A stretch of DNA of 64,000 bases from Streptoalloteichus hindustanus. GTDB taxonomy: Bacteria; Actinomycetota; Actinomycetes; Mycobacteriales; Pseudonocardiaceae. Position numbers and translations under genes: made by a program. The stretch covers positions 62,001 through 126,000 of the forward strand of contig NZ_FQVN01000005.1 of the NCBI RefSeq assembly GCF_900129375.1. Reading direction: 5' to 3'. Under the pieces are notes generated by a model. It did not search any database. It was not told where the DNA came from and was given only the letters and a program-made list of their open reading frames with translations. Below, one piece after another: positions 44,343 to 52,530 of this stretch (its first letter is position 1; each line of letters begins with the position of its first letter).

Positions 44343-44606
44343 ATCCACCGCGGTCCACGGGCGAGTGTGGTAGTGGGGACTGTCCGGTGAGGACAGACAC
44401 CATCAGGTCACAGAACGACGTCGAAAGCCTTGCTTTTCAACGACTTTCGGTGAACGGTGCATGTCGTGTCCGGTGTGGCCTGTCTCGCGTTGCGCGGTGT
44501 TTTCCTTGCTGACCAGGCATTTCTCCCCCGCTCGATTTCCTGGGTCCGATCGGTCGCGGTGATCGTCGCGTCGGCGGGGCAACCTCGGGTCGCCCTCGTG
44601 CATCCC

Positions 44607-45491
44607 ATGATCATGGGAAAGAGTGCTCAGCGCCGGGGCAGGAAGGTCAGGAAGTCCCGGGGCCGCCTCCGGGTCGGGGTGGTCGTGCCCACCTACAACG
44701 AGGCCGAGACGATCGGCGAGGCGCTCCGCCGGCTCGTCGAGCTGGACCTGCGCGACCTGTGCGTGATCGTCGTGGACGACGGCAGTCCGGACGGGACGGC
44801 GGATCTCGCGGAGCGGATCGGCGGGACGTGGCCGGAGGGGCGTGAGCTGGACGTCGTCCGGCGCACCAGCAAGGACGGCCTCGGGCGCGCCTACGTGGCG
44901 GGCATGCGGAGGGCGTTGGAGCTCGGCTGCGACGTCGTCGTGCAGATGGACGCCGACCTGTCGCACCCGGCCGAGGCCGTGCCCCGCATGGTCGCGGCTC
45001 TGGCGGGCTCGAACGGCCGGAGCACGGACAGGAAGACCGGGAAGGGTGCCCGGGGGAAGACCGCCGCGAAGGCGAAGGTCAAGGGAGCCAAGGGGGTCAA
45101 GGACGCCGAGGGCGCGGACGTCGTGGTCGGCTCCCGGTACGCCGAGGGCGGTGAGCTGGACGCGGACTGGCCGTGGTCCCGGCGTCTGCTGTCCAGGGCG
45201 GCCAACCTGTACGTCACGGTGCTGCTGCGGATGGGGCTGCGGGACGCCACGGCGGGGTTCGTGGCCTGGCGCGCCAATCTCCTGAAGCGCATCGACCTGT
45301 CCACCATTCGCTCGAACGGCTACGCGTTCCAGGTGGAGATGAAGTGGCGTGCGCGCCGGCTGGGGGCGCGCATGCGGGAGGTGCCGATCACCTTCTCCGA
45401 GCGGGCGGCGGGCGCGTCCAAGATGTCCCTGCGGGTCAAGCTGGAGGGCCTCGCGCTGCCGTGGCGACTGCTGTTCTCCCGTCGTCGCTGA
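44607..45491 (+). CDS. Polyprenol-phosphate mannosyltransferase-like GT2 with a lysine-rich insertion
   Basis: The 294-residue glycosyltransferase has the GT2/DPM1 pattern: LRVGVVVPTYNEAETIGEAL, VIVVDDGSPDGTADLAERIG, the metal-binding VVVQMDADLSHPAEAVPRMV and the closing FQVEMKWRARRLGARMREVP followed by ITFSERAAGASKMS. Family members transfer mannose from GDP-mannose to polyprenyl phosphate for mannolipid and lipoprotein glycosylation. About 30 residues rich in Lys/Gly/Ala (RKTGKGARGKTAAKAKVKGA then KGVKDAEG) are inserted before VVVGSRYAEGGEL, which relatives lack. ATG 44607 (or 44613) is used; there is no obvious ribosome site. Confidence 0.82.
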   Translation: MIMGKSAQRRGRKVRKSRGRLRVGVVVPTYNEAETIGEALRRLVELDLRDLCVIVVDDGSPDGTADLAERIGGTWPEGRELDVVRRTSKDGLGRAYVAGMRRALELGCDVVVQMDADLSHPAEAVPRMVAALAGSNGRSTDRKTGKGARGKTAAKAKVKGAKGVKDAEGADVVVGSRYAEGGELDADWPWSRRLLSRAANLYVTVLLRMGLRDATAGFVAWRANLLKRIDLSTIRSNGYAFQVEMKWRARRLGARMREVPITFSERAAGASKMSLRVKLEGLALPWRLLFSRRR

Positions 45492-45552
45492 ATGCTCGAT
45501 ACTGAGTGTTCGTCCTCACTGAGTGTCTACATAGGACAGACGGGGGAGTCGG

Positions 45553-46593
45553 TCAGGGAGCGGACGGGAGCTCGAACTCGGCCCGGACGCCGAGCAGGCG
45601 CACCGGGCGCGTGAGGTCGAACCGCCGCAGGACGGACAGCGCGGCGCGTTCGATCTCGGTGGCGTCGCTGGTCGGCGCGGGCAGGGCGGCGCTGTGCGTC
45701 GAGGTGGCGAACGGGGCGAACCGCACCTTCACCGCCACCCGGACCGCCGGCCAACCCTCGGCCACCACCTCGTCGGCCACCCGCCGGGACAACGCCGCCA
45801 GGTGCTCGCGGATCGCGGCGGGATCGGTCAGGTCCTCGTCGAAGGTGGTCTCGTGGCTTCGCGAGCGGGGCACGTGCGGGGCGTCCGACACCCGGGTGTC
45901 CCCGGCCCCCAGCGCGAGCTGCCGGTACCACGGCCCCATGCGCGGGCCGAACCGGTCGGCCAGCTCGTCCGGATCGGCCCCGGCCAGGTCCGCGACGGTC
46001 CGCAGCCCGGCGGCGGCCAGCTTCGCCGCCGTCCGCCCGCCGATGCCCCACAACGCGTCGGTGGGTAGGCCTGCCATCACGGACACCCAGTTGTCCCTGG
46101 TCAGCCGGTAGACCCCGGCCGGCTTGGCGAAGCCGGTGGCGATCTTGGCGCGGAGCCTGTTGTCCCCGATCCCCACCGAGCAGGACAGCCCGGTCGCCTC
46201 GGCGACGGCCCGCCGGACCTCGGCGGCCAACGCCTCCGGGTCGTCGGTGCGCGCGCCGAGGAACGCCTCGTCCCAGCCGAGGACCTCCACCACCACCGGG
46301 AGCGTCCGCAGGGTCGCCATCACCCGCGCCGAGACCGCGTCGTAGGCCGATGGGTCCGCGGGGAGGAAGACGGCCTCCGGACAGCGTTTCGCGGCGGTAC
46401 GCAGGGGCATCCCCGAGCGGATGCCGAACTCGCGCGCCGCGTAGGACGCGGTGGCCACGACCCCGCGTCGGGTCGGGTCGCCGGCCCCGCCCACCACGAC
46501 GGGCCGGCCGCGCAGCTCCGGGCGGCGGGCCACCTCGACCGCGGCGACGAACTCGTCGAGGTCGACGTGCAGGACCCAGTCCCGAGTGGACAC
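45553..46593 (-). CDS. dinB2: DinB2-like Y-family DNA polymerase with Val at the steric-gate position
   Basis: The 346-residue polymerase has palm motif WVLHVDLDEFVAAVEVARR, ATASYAAREFGIRSGMPLRT, the second catalytic motif EVLGWDEAFLG, SVGIGDNRLRAKIATGFAKP and a little-finger domain ending RPVRLLGVRAEF. It lacks a C-terminal beta-clamp peptide, as DinB2 proteins do. In most family members the residue after the first-motif Phe is Tyr or Phe and excludes ribonucleotides; here it is Val16 (D-L-D-E-F-V). The mycobacterial DinB2 protein has Leu there and incorporates ribonucleotides. This enzyme may therefore also accept rNTPs. It lies downstream of a methyltransferase gene on the same strand. Confidence 0.88.
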   Translation of the reverse strand: MSTRDWVLHVDLDEFVAAVEVARRPELRGRPVVVGGAGDPTRRGVVATASYAAREFGIRSGMPLRTAAKRCPEAVFLPADPSAYDAVSARVMATLRTLPVVVEVLGWDEAFLGARTDDPEALAAEVRRAVAEATGLSCSVGIGDNRLRAKIATGFAKPAGVYRLTRDNWVSVMAGLPTDALWGIGGRTAAKLAAAGLRTVADLAGADPDELADRFGPRMGPWYRQLALGAGDTRVSDAPHVPRSRSHETTFDEDLTDPAAIREHLAALSRRVADEVVAEGWPAVRVAVKVRFAPFATSTHSAALPAPTSDATEIERAALSVLRRFDLTRPVRLLGVRAEFELPSAP

Positions 46594-46638
46594 GTCCTCC
46601 AGTATTCGCCCGCACCGGGCGAGATCGCCGCTCCGAGC

Positions 46639-47280
46639 TCAGACCGGCCGCCGCCACACCAGTTGGTACCGCCAGAACAGGCCTCGCCGCAGCCGGGCGC
46701 CTGGCAACACTTCCCCCGCGACCGCGCGGAGATCCGCCAGCGTCGTCGTCGGTGCCTGGACGGGCATGCCCTCGTTGCCCGGTTTGCCGCCCCGGCCGCG
46801 CAGGGCGCGGAACGCGCCCACCGCCGCGTTCGCGGGCAGCGCCGCCACCTCCACCGCGCGGTCGGCGGCCGTGGACTGGCGGTACATGCCGACCACCGCG
46901 AGCGTTCCGCCCGGCCGGACCAGCTCGGCCAGCCTGGTCAGCGCGGGCCGCAGCGACATGTGGTGCAGGCTCGACAACGCGGTGACCGCGTCGTAGCCGT
47001 CGGGGTGGAGCGGGAGCACGGAGTCCAGCACGTCGCCGACGAGCCACCGCACGTGCGGGAGCGCGGGCGTCCGCGCGCGTGCGCGCTCGATCATTGCCGG
47101 GGAGAGGTCCACGGCGTCGACCTGTGCGACGCGTCGGGCGAGGTGCCGGGCGAGCGTGCCGACCCCGCAACCCACGTCCAGTGCCCGCTCGGCGTTCGCC
47201 GGGATCTGCCGCACCAGCCAGGGGTGGTAGTGCGCGTTGTGATCCCACAACAGCGACTCGGGCAACTGTGGTTTGCGCAT
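46639..47280 (-). CDS. Class I SAM-dependent methyltransferase
   Basis: The 213-residue protein has an N-terminal LWDHNAHYHPWLVRQIPANA, SAM motif ALDVGCGVGTLARHLARRV, AQVDAVDLSPAMIERARART and the segment VTALSSLHHMSLRPALTRLA. The substrate is unknown. ATG 47280 is preferred to the upstream in-frame extension. TAGGCT just ahead of the start suggests a leaderless transcript. It may be co-transcribed with the polymerase gene 45 bases downstream. Confidence 0.78.
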   Translation of the reverse strand: MRKPQLPESLLWDHNAHYHPWLVRQIPANAERALDVGCGVGTLARHLARRVAQVDAVDLSPAMIERARARTPALPHVRWLVGDVLDSVLPLHPDGYDAVTALSSLHHMSLRPALTRLAELVRPGGTLAVVGMYRQSTAADRAVEVAALPANAAVGAFRALRGRGGKPGNEGMPVQAPTTTLADLRAVAGEVLPGARLRRGLFWRYQLVWRRPV

Positions 47281-47451
47281 GTCGTGAAGCCTAGGGCAGT
47301 CCCTACTTTCGTTGTTGGGCACGAAAAGTAAGGTTCGGTCGCTGTCGTTTCCCCGGCCTCACGTCTACCCGTCGCTCCGTCCCACTTCGGGTGATCTGTG
47401 GGCCTCCGGCCCCTGGCGCCGGCGTTTTTGTCGGACCTGCGTGGGATGTTT

Positions 47452-47474
47452 GAAGTGGGGGCTCCCCTTACTTC
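47452..47474. terminator. Possible hairpin after the virginiamycin lyase gene
   Basis: GAAGTGGGG (47452-47460) pairs with CCCCTTACTTC with a two-base bulge. It lies about 70 bases downstream of the vgb stop on the minus strand; there is no T run. Confidence 0.3.
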
Positions 47475-47542
47475 AGGGCAGTAGTCGCGCGCGTGACCGG
47501 ACAGGCCGTACGCGTCCGGCCACCACACCTGGGCAGGAACGA

Positions 47543-48439
47543 TCACACTTCGAGCCGCGCGACAGCTCCGATCTCCAGCGCGACGTACGGCGCCCCGTCG
47601 GGGCCGATGGTGATCCCGTGCGGTTCGGACGCCGGCGTCGGCAGGTCGAACACGTCGATCCGGCCGTCCGACGTCACCCGGCCGACGCGGTTCGCGCCCC
47701 ACTCCGTGAACCAGCACGCGCCCGAGGCGCCGGCGACGATCGCGTGCGGTCGCGCGGCGCGGTCGGGGAGGGGGAACTCGGTGATCTCTCCGTCCCCAGT
47801 GATCCGACCGACCTGGCCCGCGCCGATCTCGACGAACCACACGGCCCCGTCGGTCCCGCACGTGATTCCGACCGGCGCGGCGCTCGGGGTCGGCAGCGGG
47901 TGGACGTCGACCTCGCCGTCGAGGCCCATCCGGCCGAGTGCGTTGGCCTGGTTGAGGGTGAACCAGAGCGCCCCGTCCGGACCCGAGGTGATCAGCGACG
48001 GCATGCCGCCCTCGGTCGGCAGGGCGAAGGTGGTGACCTGCCCGTCCGGCGTGATCCGACCGATGCTGTCGTTGGCGATGTGGGTGAACCACAACGCGCC
48101 GTCCGCGCCGGTGGTGATGCCGTACGGCGTGCTGTGGCCGGCGGCGACGGGGAAGGACGTGAAGCTCCCGTCCGTGGTGATCCGGCCGATGGCGTGGGAC
48201 TGGTTGAGGGTGAACCACAACGCCCCGTCCGGGCCCGACGTGATCACGGTCGGCCCCAGGGAACCGGTGTCGAGCGGGAAGACGTCGACGTGTCCGTCGA
48301 GGGTCAACCGCGCGATCTCGTTGGAGTGCACCAAAGTCACCCACAACGCGCCGTCGGCGCCGGTGGTGATGCCGTACGGGCCGGCTTCCCGGCCGGAGAC
48401 CGGCATTTCGCGAACCCGCGAGCGAGCGGAGTTTGGCAA
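47543..48439 (-). CDS. vgb: Virginiamycin B lyase (streptogramin lyase)
   Basis: The 298-residue protein is a seven-bladed propeller built of ~40-residue repeats with GADGALWFT and IGRIT signatures. It matches the Vgb fold, including AVWFVEIGAGQVGRI, HAIVAGASGACWFTEWGANR and the closing EPHGITIGPDGAPYVALEIG region that carries the catalytic His/Glu positions. Vgb linearises type B streptogramins by an elimination reaction at the ester bond. The start is TTG 48439, with AAGGAG five bases upstream and no better start nearby. It is 50 bases downstream of the ABC-F gene in the same operon. Confidence 0.88.
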   Translation of the reverse strand: MPNSARSRVREMPVSGREAGPYGITTGADGALWVTLVHSNEIARLTLDGHVDVFPLDTGSLGPTVITSGPDGALWFTLNQSHAIGRITTDGSFTSFPVAAGHSTPYGITTGADGALWFTHIANDSIGRITPDGQVTTFALPTEGGMPSLITSGPDGALWFTLNQANALGRMGLDGEVDVHPLPTPSAAPVGITCGTDGAVWFVEIGAGQVGRITGDGEITEFPLPDRAARPHAIVAGASGACWFTEWGANRVGRVTSDGRIDVFDLPTPASEPHGITIGPDGAPYVALEIGAVARLEV

Positions 48440-48489
48440 GAGATCTCCTTGTGCGGCAAGAGAAAGGGAAGTGATGGTGGCGAGGAGGG

Positions 48490-50115
48490 TCAGCGGAGCG
48501 TGACGCTGGGTCGCTCGCCGGGAGCGCGCACGGCGAGCTGCTCTCCGCGCCACCGCTGACGGAACCGACGGTCGTGGCTGACGACGACGAGGGCTCCGGT
48601 GTAGTGCTCCAGCGCCGCTTCGAGGTCCTCGACCAGGGCCAGCGAGAGGTGGTTGGACGGCTCGTCCAGCACGAGGACGTCGGTGGGCTCGGTCAGCAGC
48701 CGCGCGAGCGCCAGCCGCTGCCGTTGCCCGGTCGACAGCGCCGTGACGGGCACGGTCAGCTGTTCCGGTGCGAACAGGCCCAACGACAACAGGTGCTCGG
48801 CGTGGTCCTCCGGCACCCCGCCCCGCCCCCGGGCGAACGCCGCCACCACGGTCTCGCCCGGAGATCCGGGCGCGACCTCCTGCGACAGGTACCCGACCCG
48901 GCCACGGCGCACGACCTGTCCGGTGTCCGGTTCGAGCTCGCCGACCAACACCCGCAACAGTGTGCTCTTGCCCGCGCCGTTCACCCCGGTGACCAGGACC
49001 CGCTGCCCGGCGTCGACGCTGAGGCTCGTCGGCGCCAGTCGCCCGTGGACGCCGACGTCCACGGCGTCGAGCACGACCCCGCGCAGCTGGCTGGCGTGCA
49101 GGGACGGTCTGAACCGCAGCGGCTGCGGCGGGGGCGGGACCGGGGCGTCCAGCAGGCGGCGCAGCCGCTCCTCCGCGTTGCGGACCCGGCTGGCCACCGA
49201 CTGCTGCACCCGGCCGCCGGCCCGGTCGTAGGCCATCTTGTTCCGGTCGGTCATCGCCCGGTTCGGGGCGACCCGCCGCGCGGTGGTGGCCACCGCCTCG
49301 CGCTGTCGCGCGACGTCCTCCTGCCACTGCTCGTGCTCCTGTGCCCAGCGTTGCCGGGCCGCCGCCTTCTCCGCGAGGTAGCCGGAGTAGCCGTTGCCGT
49401 AGCGGACGAGGGCGCGCCGGTCGGCGTCGACCTCCACCAGGGTGGTGGCGACGTGGTCGAGGAAGACGCGGTCGTGGGAGACGGCAATGGTGGTGCCGCG
49501 CCGGGTCCGGAGATGGTCCTCCAGCCAGGCGACGGCGTTGTCGTCGAGGTGGTTGGTCGGCTCGTCGAGCAACAACACCTCGGGCGCGGCCGCCAGGATC
49601 GCGGCGAGCCGCAGGCGGACCTGTTCGCCTCCGGAGAGTCCGCCCAGGACGCGGTCGTGCGGCAGGCCGCCGAGGCCCAGGCCGTGCAGCGCGGCCTCCA
49701 CCCGGGCGTCCGCGTCGTAGCCGCCCCGGAGTTCGAAGACCGTCAGCAGTCGGTCGTACTCCGCGAACCCGGACTCGTCGCCGTCGGCCATCGCGGCCTC
49801 CAGCTCGCGCATGCGGGCCTCCATGGCCCGCAGGTCGCTCAGGGCGGCGTCGATCGCCTCCCGCACGGTCAGGTGCGGGGGCAGCGTGGTGTCCTGCGCG
49901 AGGTAGCCCACACCGCCGTCGGCGGTGACGACGACCTCGCCGTGGTCGGCGGTCTCGCGGCCGGCCAGCAGGCGCAGCAGCGTGGACTTGCCCGAGCCGT
50001 TCTCGCCGATGACGCCGGTGCGCTCCCCGGTGGGGAAAGCGCAGGTCACGGAGTCGAGAACGATCCGGTCACCGTAGGTCCTGGTCAGGGCGCGCGTGGA
50101 GATCTGCGTGGGCAT
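48490..50115 (-). CDS. ABC-F family ribosomal-protection / antibiotic-resistance ATPase
   Basis: The 541-residue protein has two ABC domains and no membrane segments. The first has GENGSGKSTLLRLLAG, LSGGEQVRLRLAA and LLLDEPTNHLDD. The second has GVNGAGKSTLLRVLVG, LSTGQRQRLALARL and LVLDEPSNHLS. The interdomain linker (about YLAEKAAARQRWAQEHEQWQ onward) is long and charged, as in antibiotic-resistance ABC-Fs (Vga, TlrC, OleB, VarM type). These displace macrolides, lincosamides or streptogramins from the ribosome. ATG 50115 is the start. Pairing with vgb points to streptogramin resistance. Upstream bases stay open in frame, but a promoter/operator lies there. Confidence 0.9.
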   Translation of the reverse strand: MPTQISTRALTRTYGDRIVLDSVTCAFPTGERTGVIGENGSGKSTLLRLLAGRETADHGEVVVTADGGVGYLAQDTTLPPHLTVREAIDAALSDLRAMEARMRELEAAMADGDESGFAEYDRLLTVFELRGGYDADARVEAALHGLGLGGLPHDRVLGGLSGGEQVRLRLAAILAAAPEVLLLDEPTNHLDDNAVAWLEDHLRTRRGTTIAVSHDRVFLDHVATTLVEVDADRRALVRYGNGYSGYLAEKAAARQRWAQEHEQWQEDVARQREAVATTARRVAPNRAMTDRNKMAYDRAGGRVQQSVASRVRNAEERLRRLLDAPVPPPPQPLRFRPSLHASQLRGVVLDAVDVGVHGRLAPTSLSVDAGQRVLVTGVNGAGKSTLLRVLVGELEPDTGQVVRRGRVGYLSQEVAPGSPGETVVAAFARGRGGVPEDHAEHLLSLGLFAPEQLTVPVTALSTGQRQRLALARLLTEPTDVLVLDEPSNHLSLALVEDLEAALEHYTGALVVVSHDRRFRQRWRGEQLAVRAPGERPSVTLR

Positions 50116-50234
50116 AGGGGTGCTCCTCGAAGCGATCGGTCGGACGGGCCGCGACGGGCCACCGGACGGACTGAGCGCTCGGCAGGAGCACCGGACCTCC
50201 ACTAGTGCGACAGCAGTTGCATTAAGATGCTGAC

Positions 50235-50250
50235 ATGGGGACGTCCCCAT
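50235..50250. promoter_or_regulatory. Perfect palindrome between abcF and tetR, probable operator
   Basis: ATGGGGACGTCCCCAT is a perfect 16-base palindrome 19 bases upstream of the TetR start. It lies in the 154-base divergent spacer, close to a TTGCATTAAGAT stretch. TetR repressors of this type bind such sites and control both directions. Confidence 0.55.
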
Positions 50251-50269
50251 CGGCAAGGGGGTTGTGGGT

Positions 50270-50971
50270 ATGACGCGGACCACGCTGTCGGACGACGGCG
50301 TCACCGAGAGCGCCGAGAACGCTGGGAACGTCGGGAACGCTGGGAACAGCGACAACACCGGGAACGCCGAGGATCTTCCCGGCGCGCGGCGACCGGGCGG
50401 GCGCACCGCCCGCAACCGCGCGCTCGTGCACGAGGCGGTCCGCGCGCAGCTCGTCGAGCACGGCTACGACAGCCTGAGCGTGGACACCGTGGCCGAACGT
50501 TCTGGCGTGCACCGCACGACGATCTACCGGCGCTGGCGGGACGTCGGCGGCCTGCTCGCCGACGTGCTCGACGCCGCCCGGGACGACGACTGGACCCCGC
50601 CGGACACCGGCTCCCTCGTCGGCGACCTGACGGCGATCAACCGCGAGGTCCACGCCGCGCTGACCGAGACCCGGTCGGTCACCACGGCGCTCATCGCCGC
50701 GTCGTTCCGCTCCGAGCGGGCAGCCGCCGCCCTCCACGACTTCTGGGACGACCGCTACGTGCGCTGCGCCGCCGTCGTGACCCGCGCCGTCGAGCGGGGC
50801 GAGCTGGCGCCGGGGACGGACGCCCGTCGCCTGTTGGTCGCCGCCACCGCTCCGCTGTACCACCACGTGGTTCTGCTGCGTTCCACGACAACCGCGCTGC
50901 TCGCTGACCAGGCCGCGCGCGACGCGTTCCTCGCGGCGACCGCCGGAGCGTTCGCGCCGCAGGAGCAGTAG
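50270..50971 (+). CDS. TetR family regulator with an N-terminal AGN repeat
   Basis: The 233-residue protein has a TetR DNA-binding domain (RALVHEAVRAQLVEHGYDSL, then VDTVAERSGVHRTTIYRRWR) and a C-terminal domain of the TetR_C type (LIAASFRSERAAAALHDFW). It is divergent from the abcF-vgb operon and probably represses it until drug is present (inference by position). ATG 50270 follows AAGGGGG. Residues ~14-32 are a low-complexity run of Ala/Gly/Asn units (AGNVGNAGNSDNTGNA) from a 9-base tandem repeat, outside the normal fold. Confidence 0.87.
   Translation: MTRTTLSDDGVTESAENAGNVGNAGNSDNTGNAEDLPGARRPGGRTARNRALVHEAVRAQLVEHGYDSLSVDTVAERSGVHRTTIYRRWRDVGGLLADVLDAARDDDWTPPDTGSLVGDLTAINREVHAALTETRSVTTALIAASFRSERAAAALHDFWDDRYVRCAAVVTRAVERGELAPGTDARRLLVAATAPLYHHVVLLRSTTTALLADQAARDAFLAATAGAFAPQEQ
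50315..50365 (+). repeat. 9-bp in-frame tandem repeat at the start of tetR
   Basis: Units of the form NNNGGGAAC recur at 9-base spacing from 50321 to 50365 (gct, gtc, gct, agc, acc as the variable codon), preceded by a GAGAAC. They encode the Gly/Asn repeats at the N-terminus of the regulator. Confidence 0.75.
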
Positions 50972-51509
50972 GTCGGCAGGGGAGCTGGTCAGCTTTGAAC
51001 CTCCCTCCTGGTGCGTCGGCATGAGCTGACTGACAGACAGTGTCAGGACCGGTGACGTGCGGCGGGATCTGCAATCTGCACTCGCTGCGGCTTCTGAAGC
51101 GCTGTCCACACCCGGTTCTGGCGGTGGGCGCGGGACGGTGCCGTGACTCTCAGGCGACCGCACCGGGTTCGTGCGGGTCCTGGCCGTTGTTCGCATCCCC
51201 GGGATGCTCGGGCCGCCCCCCCGCGGCCGGCCGGTCGGGTGGTCGCGGACAAGGGGATGTCGGAGTCGCGCGAGCGGAAGTTGCTGTGGCGGTGGGGTAT
51301 CCGGGCCACGGTTTCCGGAACGGGGTCGACCAGAAGACCCGCCGGGCCTGTCGGGACCGGGCGGGTGGAGGTCCACCCGTCTTCGACCCGGTGGCCTCTC
51401 GGTGGCGGAACGGTGGGACAAGAACGCCCCGCCCGACCGGGGCAAGGCGGATCTGGCCGTGCTGATCGTGGTTCCGAGGGCAGAACCTGGCAGGTCGCAG
51501 GGGAGTCGG
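50972..51509. other. 538-base spacer between tetR and the prim-pol gene
   Basis: I see no gene I would support. A CTGACTGACAGACAGTGTCAG stretch near 51028-51048 has partial dyad symmetry. The genes on both sides point into this region, so it holds their 3' ends. Confidence 0.4.
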
Positions 51510-52403
51510 TCAGTCCCGGAGCCGTCGGGGCTGCCGCGCGCCGTGGCGCAGCCCCGAGTCGATGGTGCGGGCGGACTCGGTGGCGGTGAACCCCTCGACG
51601 CCCAGATGGGTCGCCGCGGCGTCGTCGAGCACGGCCCGCGCGGTGTGCTCGTCGAGTTCGCCGCCGGCGACCAGGCTGCCCAGGGTGGCGGCGGCCTTGA
51701 ACAACGTCGTGTTGCGCTCCCCGACGACGGCGTGGGCGACCCGGTCGGCCTCGTCCTCGACGATGGCCCGCAGGTAGGCGTCGGCCCGCCGGGAGGGCAG
51801 GTGCGGGTGGGCGGGTTCGCGGGGCGGTGGCGGCGTGAGGGCGGTGACCAGCCACTCCGGCAACGGGGCCACCGGGGACGGGTCCGCAACGGTGTAGATC
51901 CGTCCATTGTGGACAGAACCGGCGCCGGTGACGTACCCGCCGCTGGCCCGGGTGTCGACGCGCCAGCCGAGGCTTCCCACCGTGCACCGGAGGTGGTGGT
52001 GCGCGGGAGCGAGGAAGTAGCGGTGCTCGCCGCCGCGGGGCGTGGCGACGGTGTAGGTCCGCGGCGGCGGGGGAGCGCCGGCGCGCCGGGCCAGCACCGC
52101 CAGCACGTCGCGACCGTGCGCGACCCCCTCGGCGGCCCAGGGCTCCGGCGGGGGCTGGCCGTGGGCGTCGTCCAGGTCGAGCACCACGAGGCCGGCCGGC
52201 CCGGTGGCGATGCCGATGTTGTAGGGCTGGGCCGCCCACCAGTGCCGGATCGTCTCCGGGTCGACCGTGGCCCGGTGCTCCCAGTCCCGGAGCACGGCGC
52301 GCTTGCTGCGGGGGTACAGCGGCATCACCGGCCATCCCCGCTCGGCGGCGGACATCGCCGCCCGGAGCAGGCGGTCGGCAGGGGTTCCGGCAGGACGTCC
52401 CAT
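51510..52403 (-). CDS. Bifunctional DNA primase/polymerase (prim-pol) domain protein
   Basis: The 297-residue protein matches the N-terminal prim-pol domain of archaeo-eukaryotic-type primases: RGWPVMPLYPRSKRAVLRDW, YNIGIATGPAGLVVLDLDDA with the catalytic D-x-D, VATPRGGEHRYFL and a third metal-site region GSLGWRVDTRASGGYVTGAG. It lacks the helicase half seen in integrative elements. ATG 52403 has GGAGGG nine bases upstream. Similar stand-alone proteins occur on actinobacterial chromosomes and integrative elements. It follows the type VII secretion module on the same strand after a hairpin. A GTCCATTGTGGAC palindrome lies inside it (51902-51914). Confidence 0.85.
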   Translation of the reverse strand: MGRPAGTPADRLLRAAMSAAERGWPVMPLYPRSKRAVLRDWEHRATVDPETIRHWWAAQPYNIGIATGPAGLVVLDLDDAHGQPPPEPWAAEGVAHGRDVLAVLARRAGAPPPPRTYTVATPRGGEHRYFLAPAHHHLRCTVGSLGWRVDTRASGGYVTGAGSVHNGRIYTVADPSPVAPLPEWLVTALTPPPPREPAHPHLPSRRADAYLRAIVEDEADRVAHAVVGERNTTLFKAAATLGSLVAGGELDEHTARAVLDDAAATHLGVEGFTATESARTIDSGLRHGARQPRRLRD

Positions 52404-52490
52404 CGCGTCATCCCTCCACGCCGAAGGGTAGTTCCGCCCCCTGACAGCCTGGTGCTGATCGCGGAACCTCCCGACGAGCGCGGGGACAGC

Positions 52491-52526
52491 GGTGGTGCGG
52501 CCGGTGCGAACCCCGACCGCACCACC
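52491..52526 (-). terminator. Hairpin after the WXG100-like gene
   Basis: GGTGGTGCGG (52491-52500) pairs perfectly with CCGCACCACC (52517-52526), just downstream of the stop codon at 52531 on the minus strand. Confidence 0.6.
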
Positions 52527-52530
52527 GTGC

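Noticed and set aside
50116-50250. N-terminal extension of the ABC-F protein
   Set aside because: The frame stays open upstream, but that DNA holds the operator palindrome and likely promoter, and ATG 50115 matches the usual ABC-F start.
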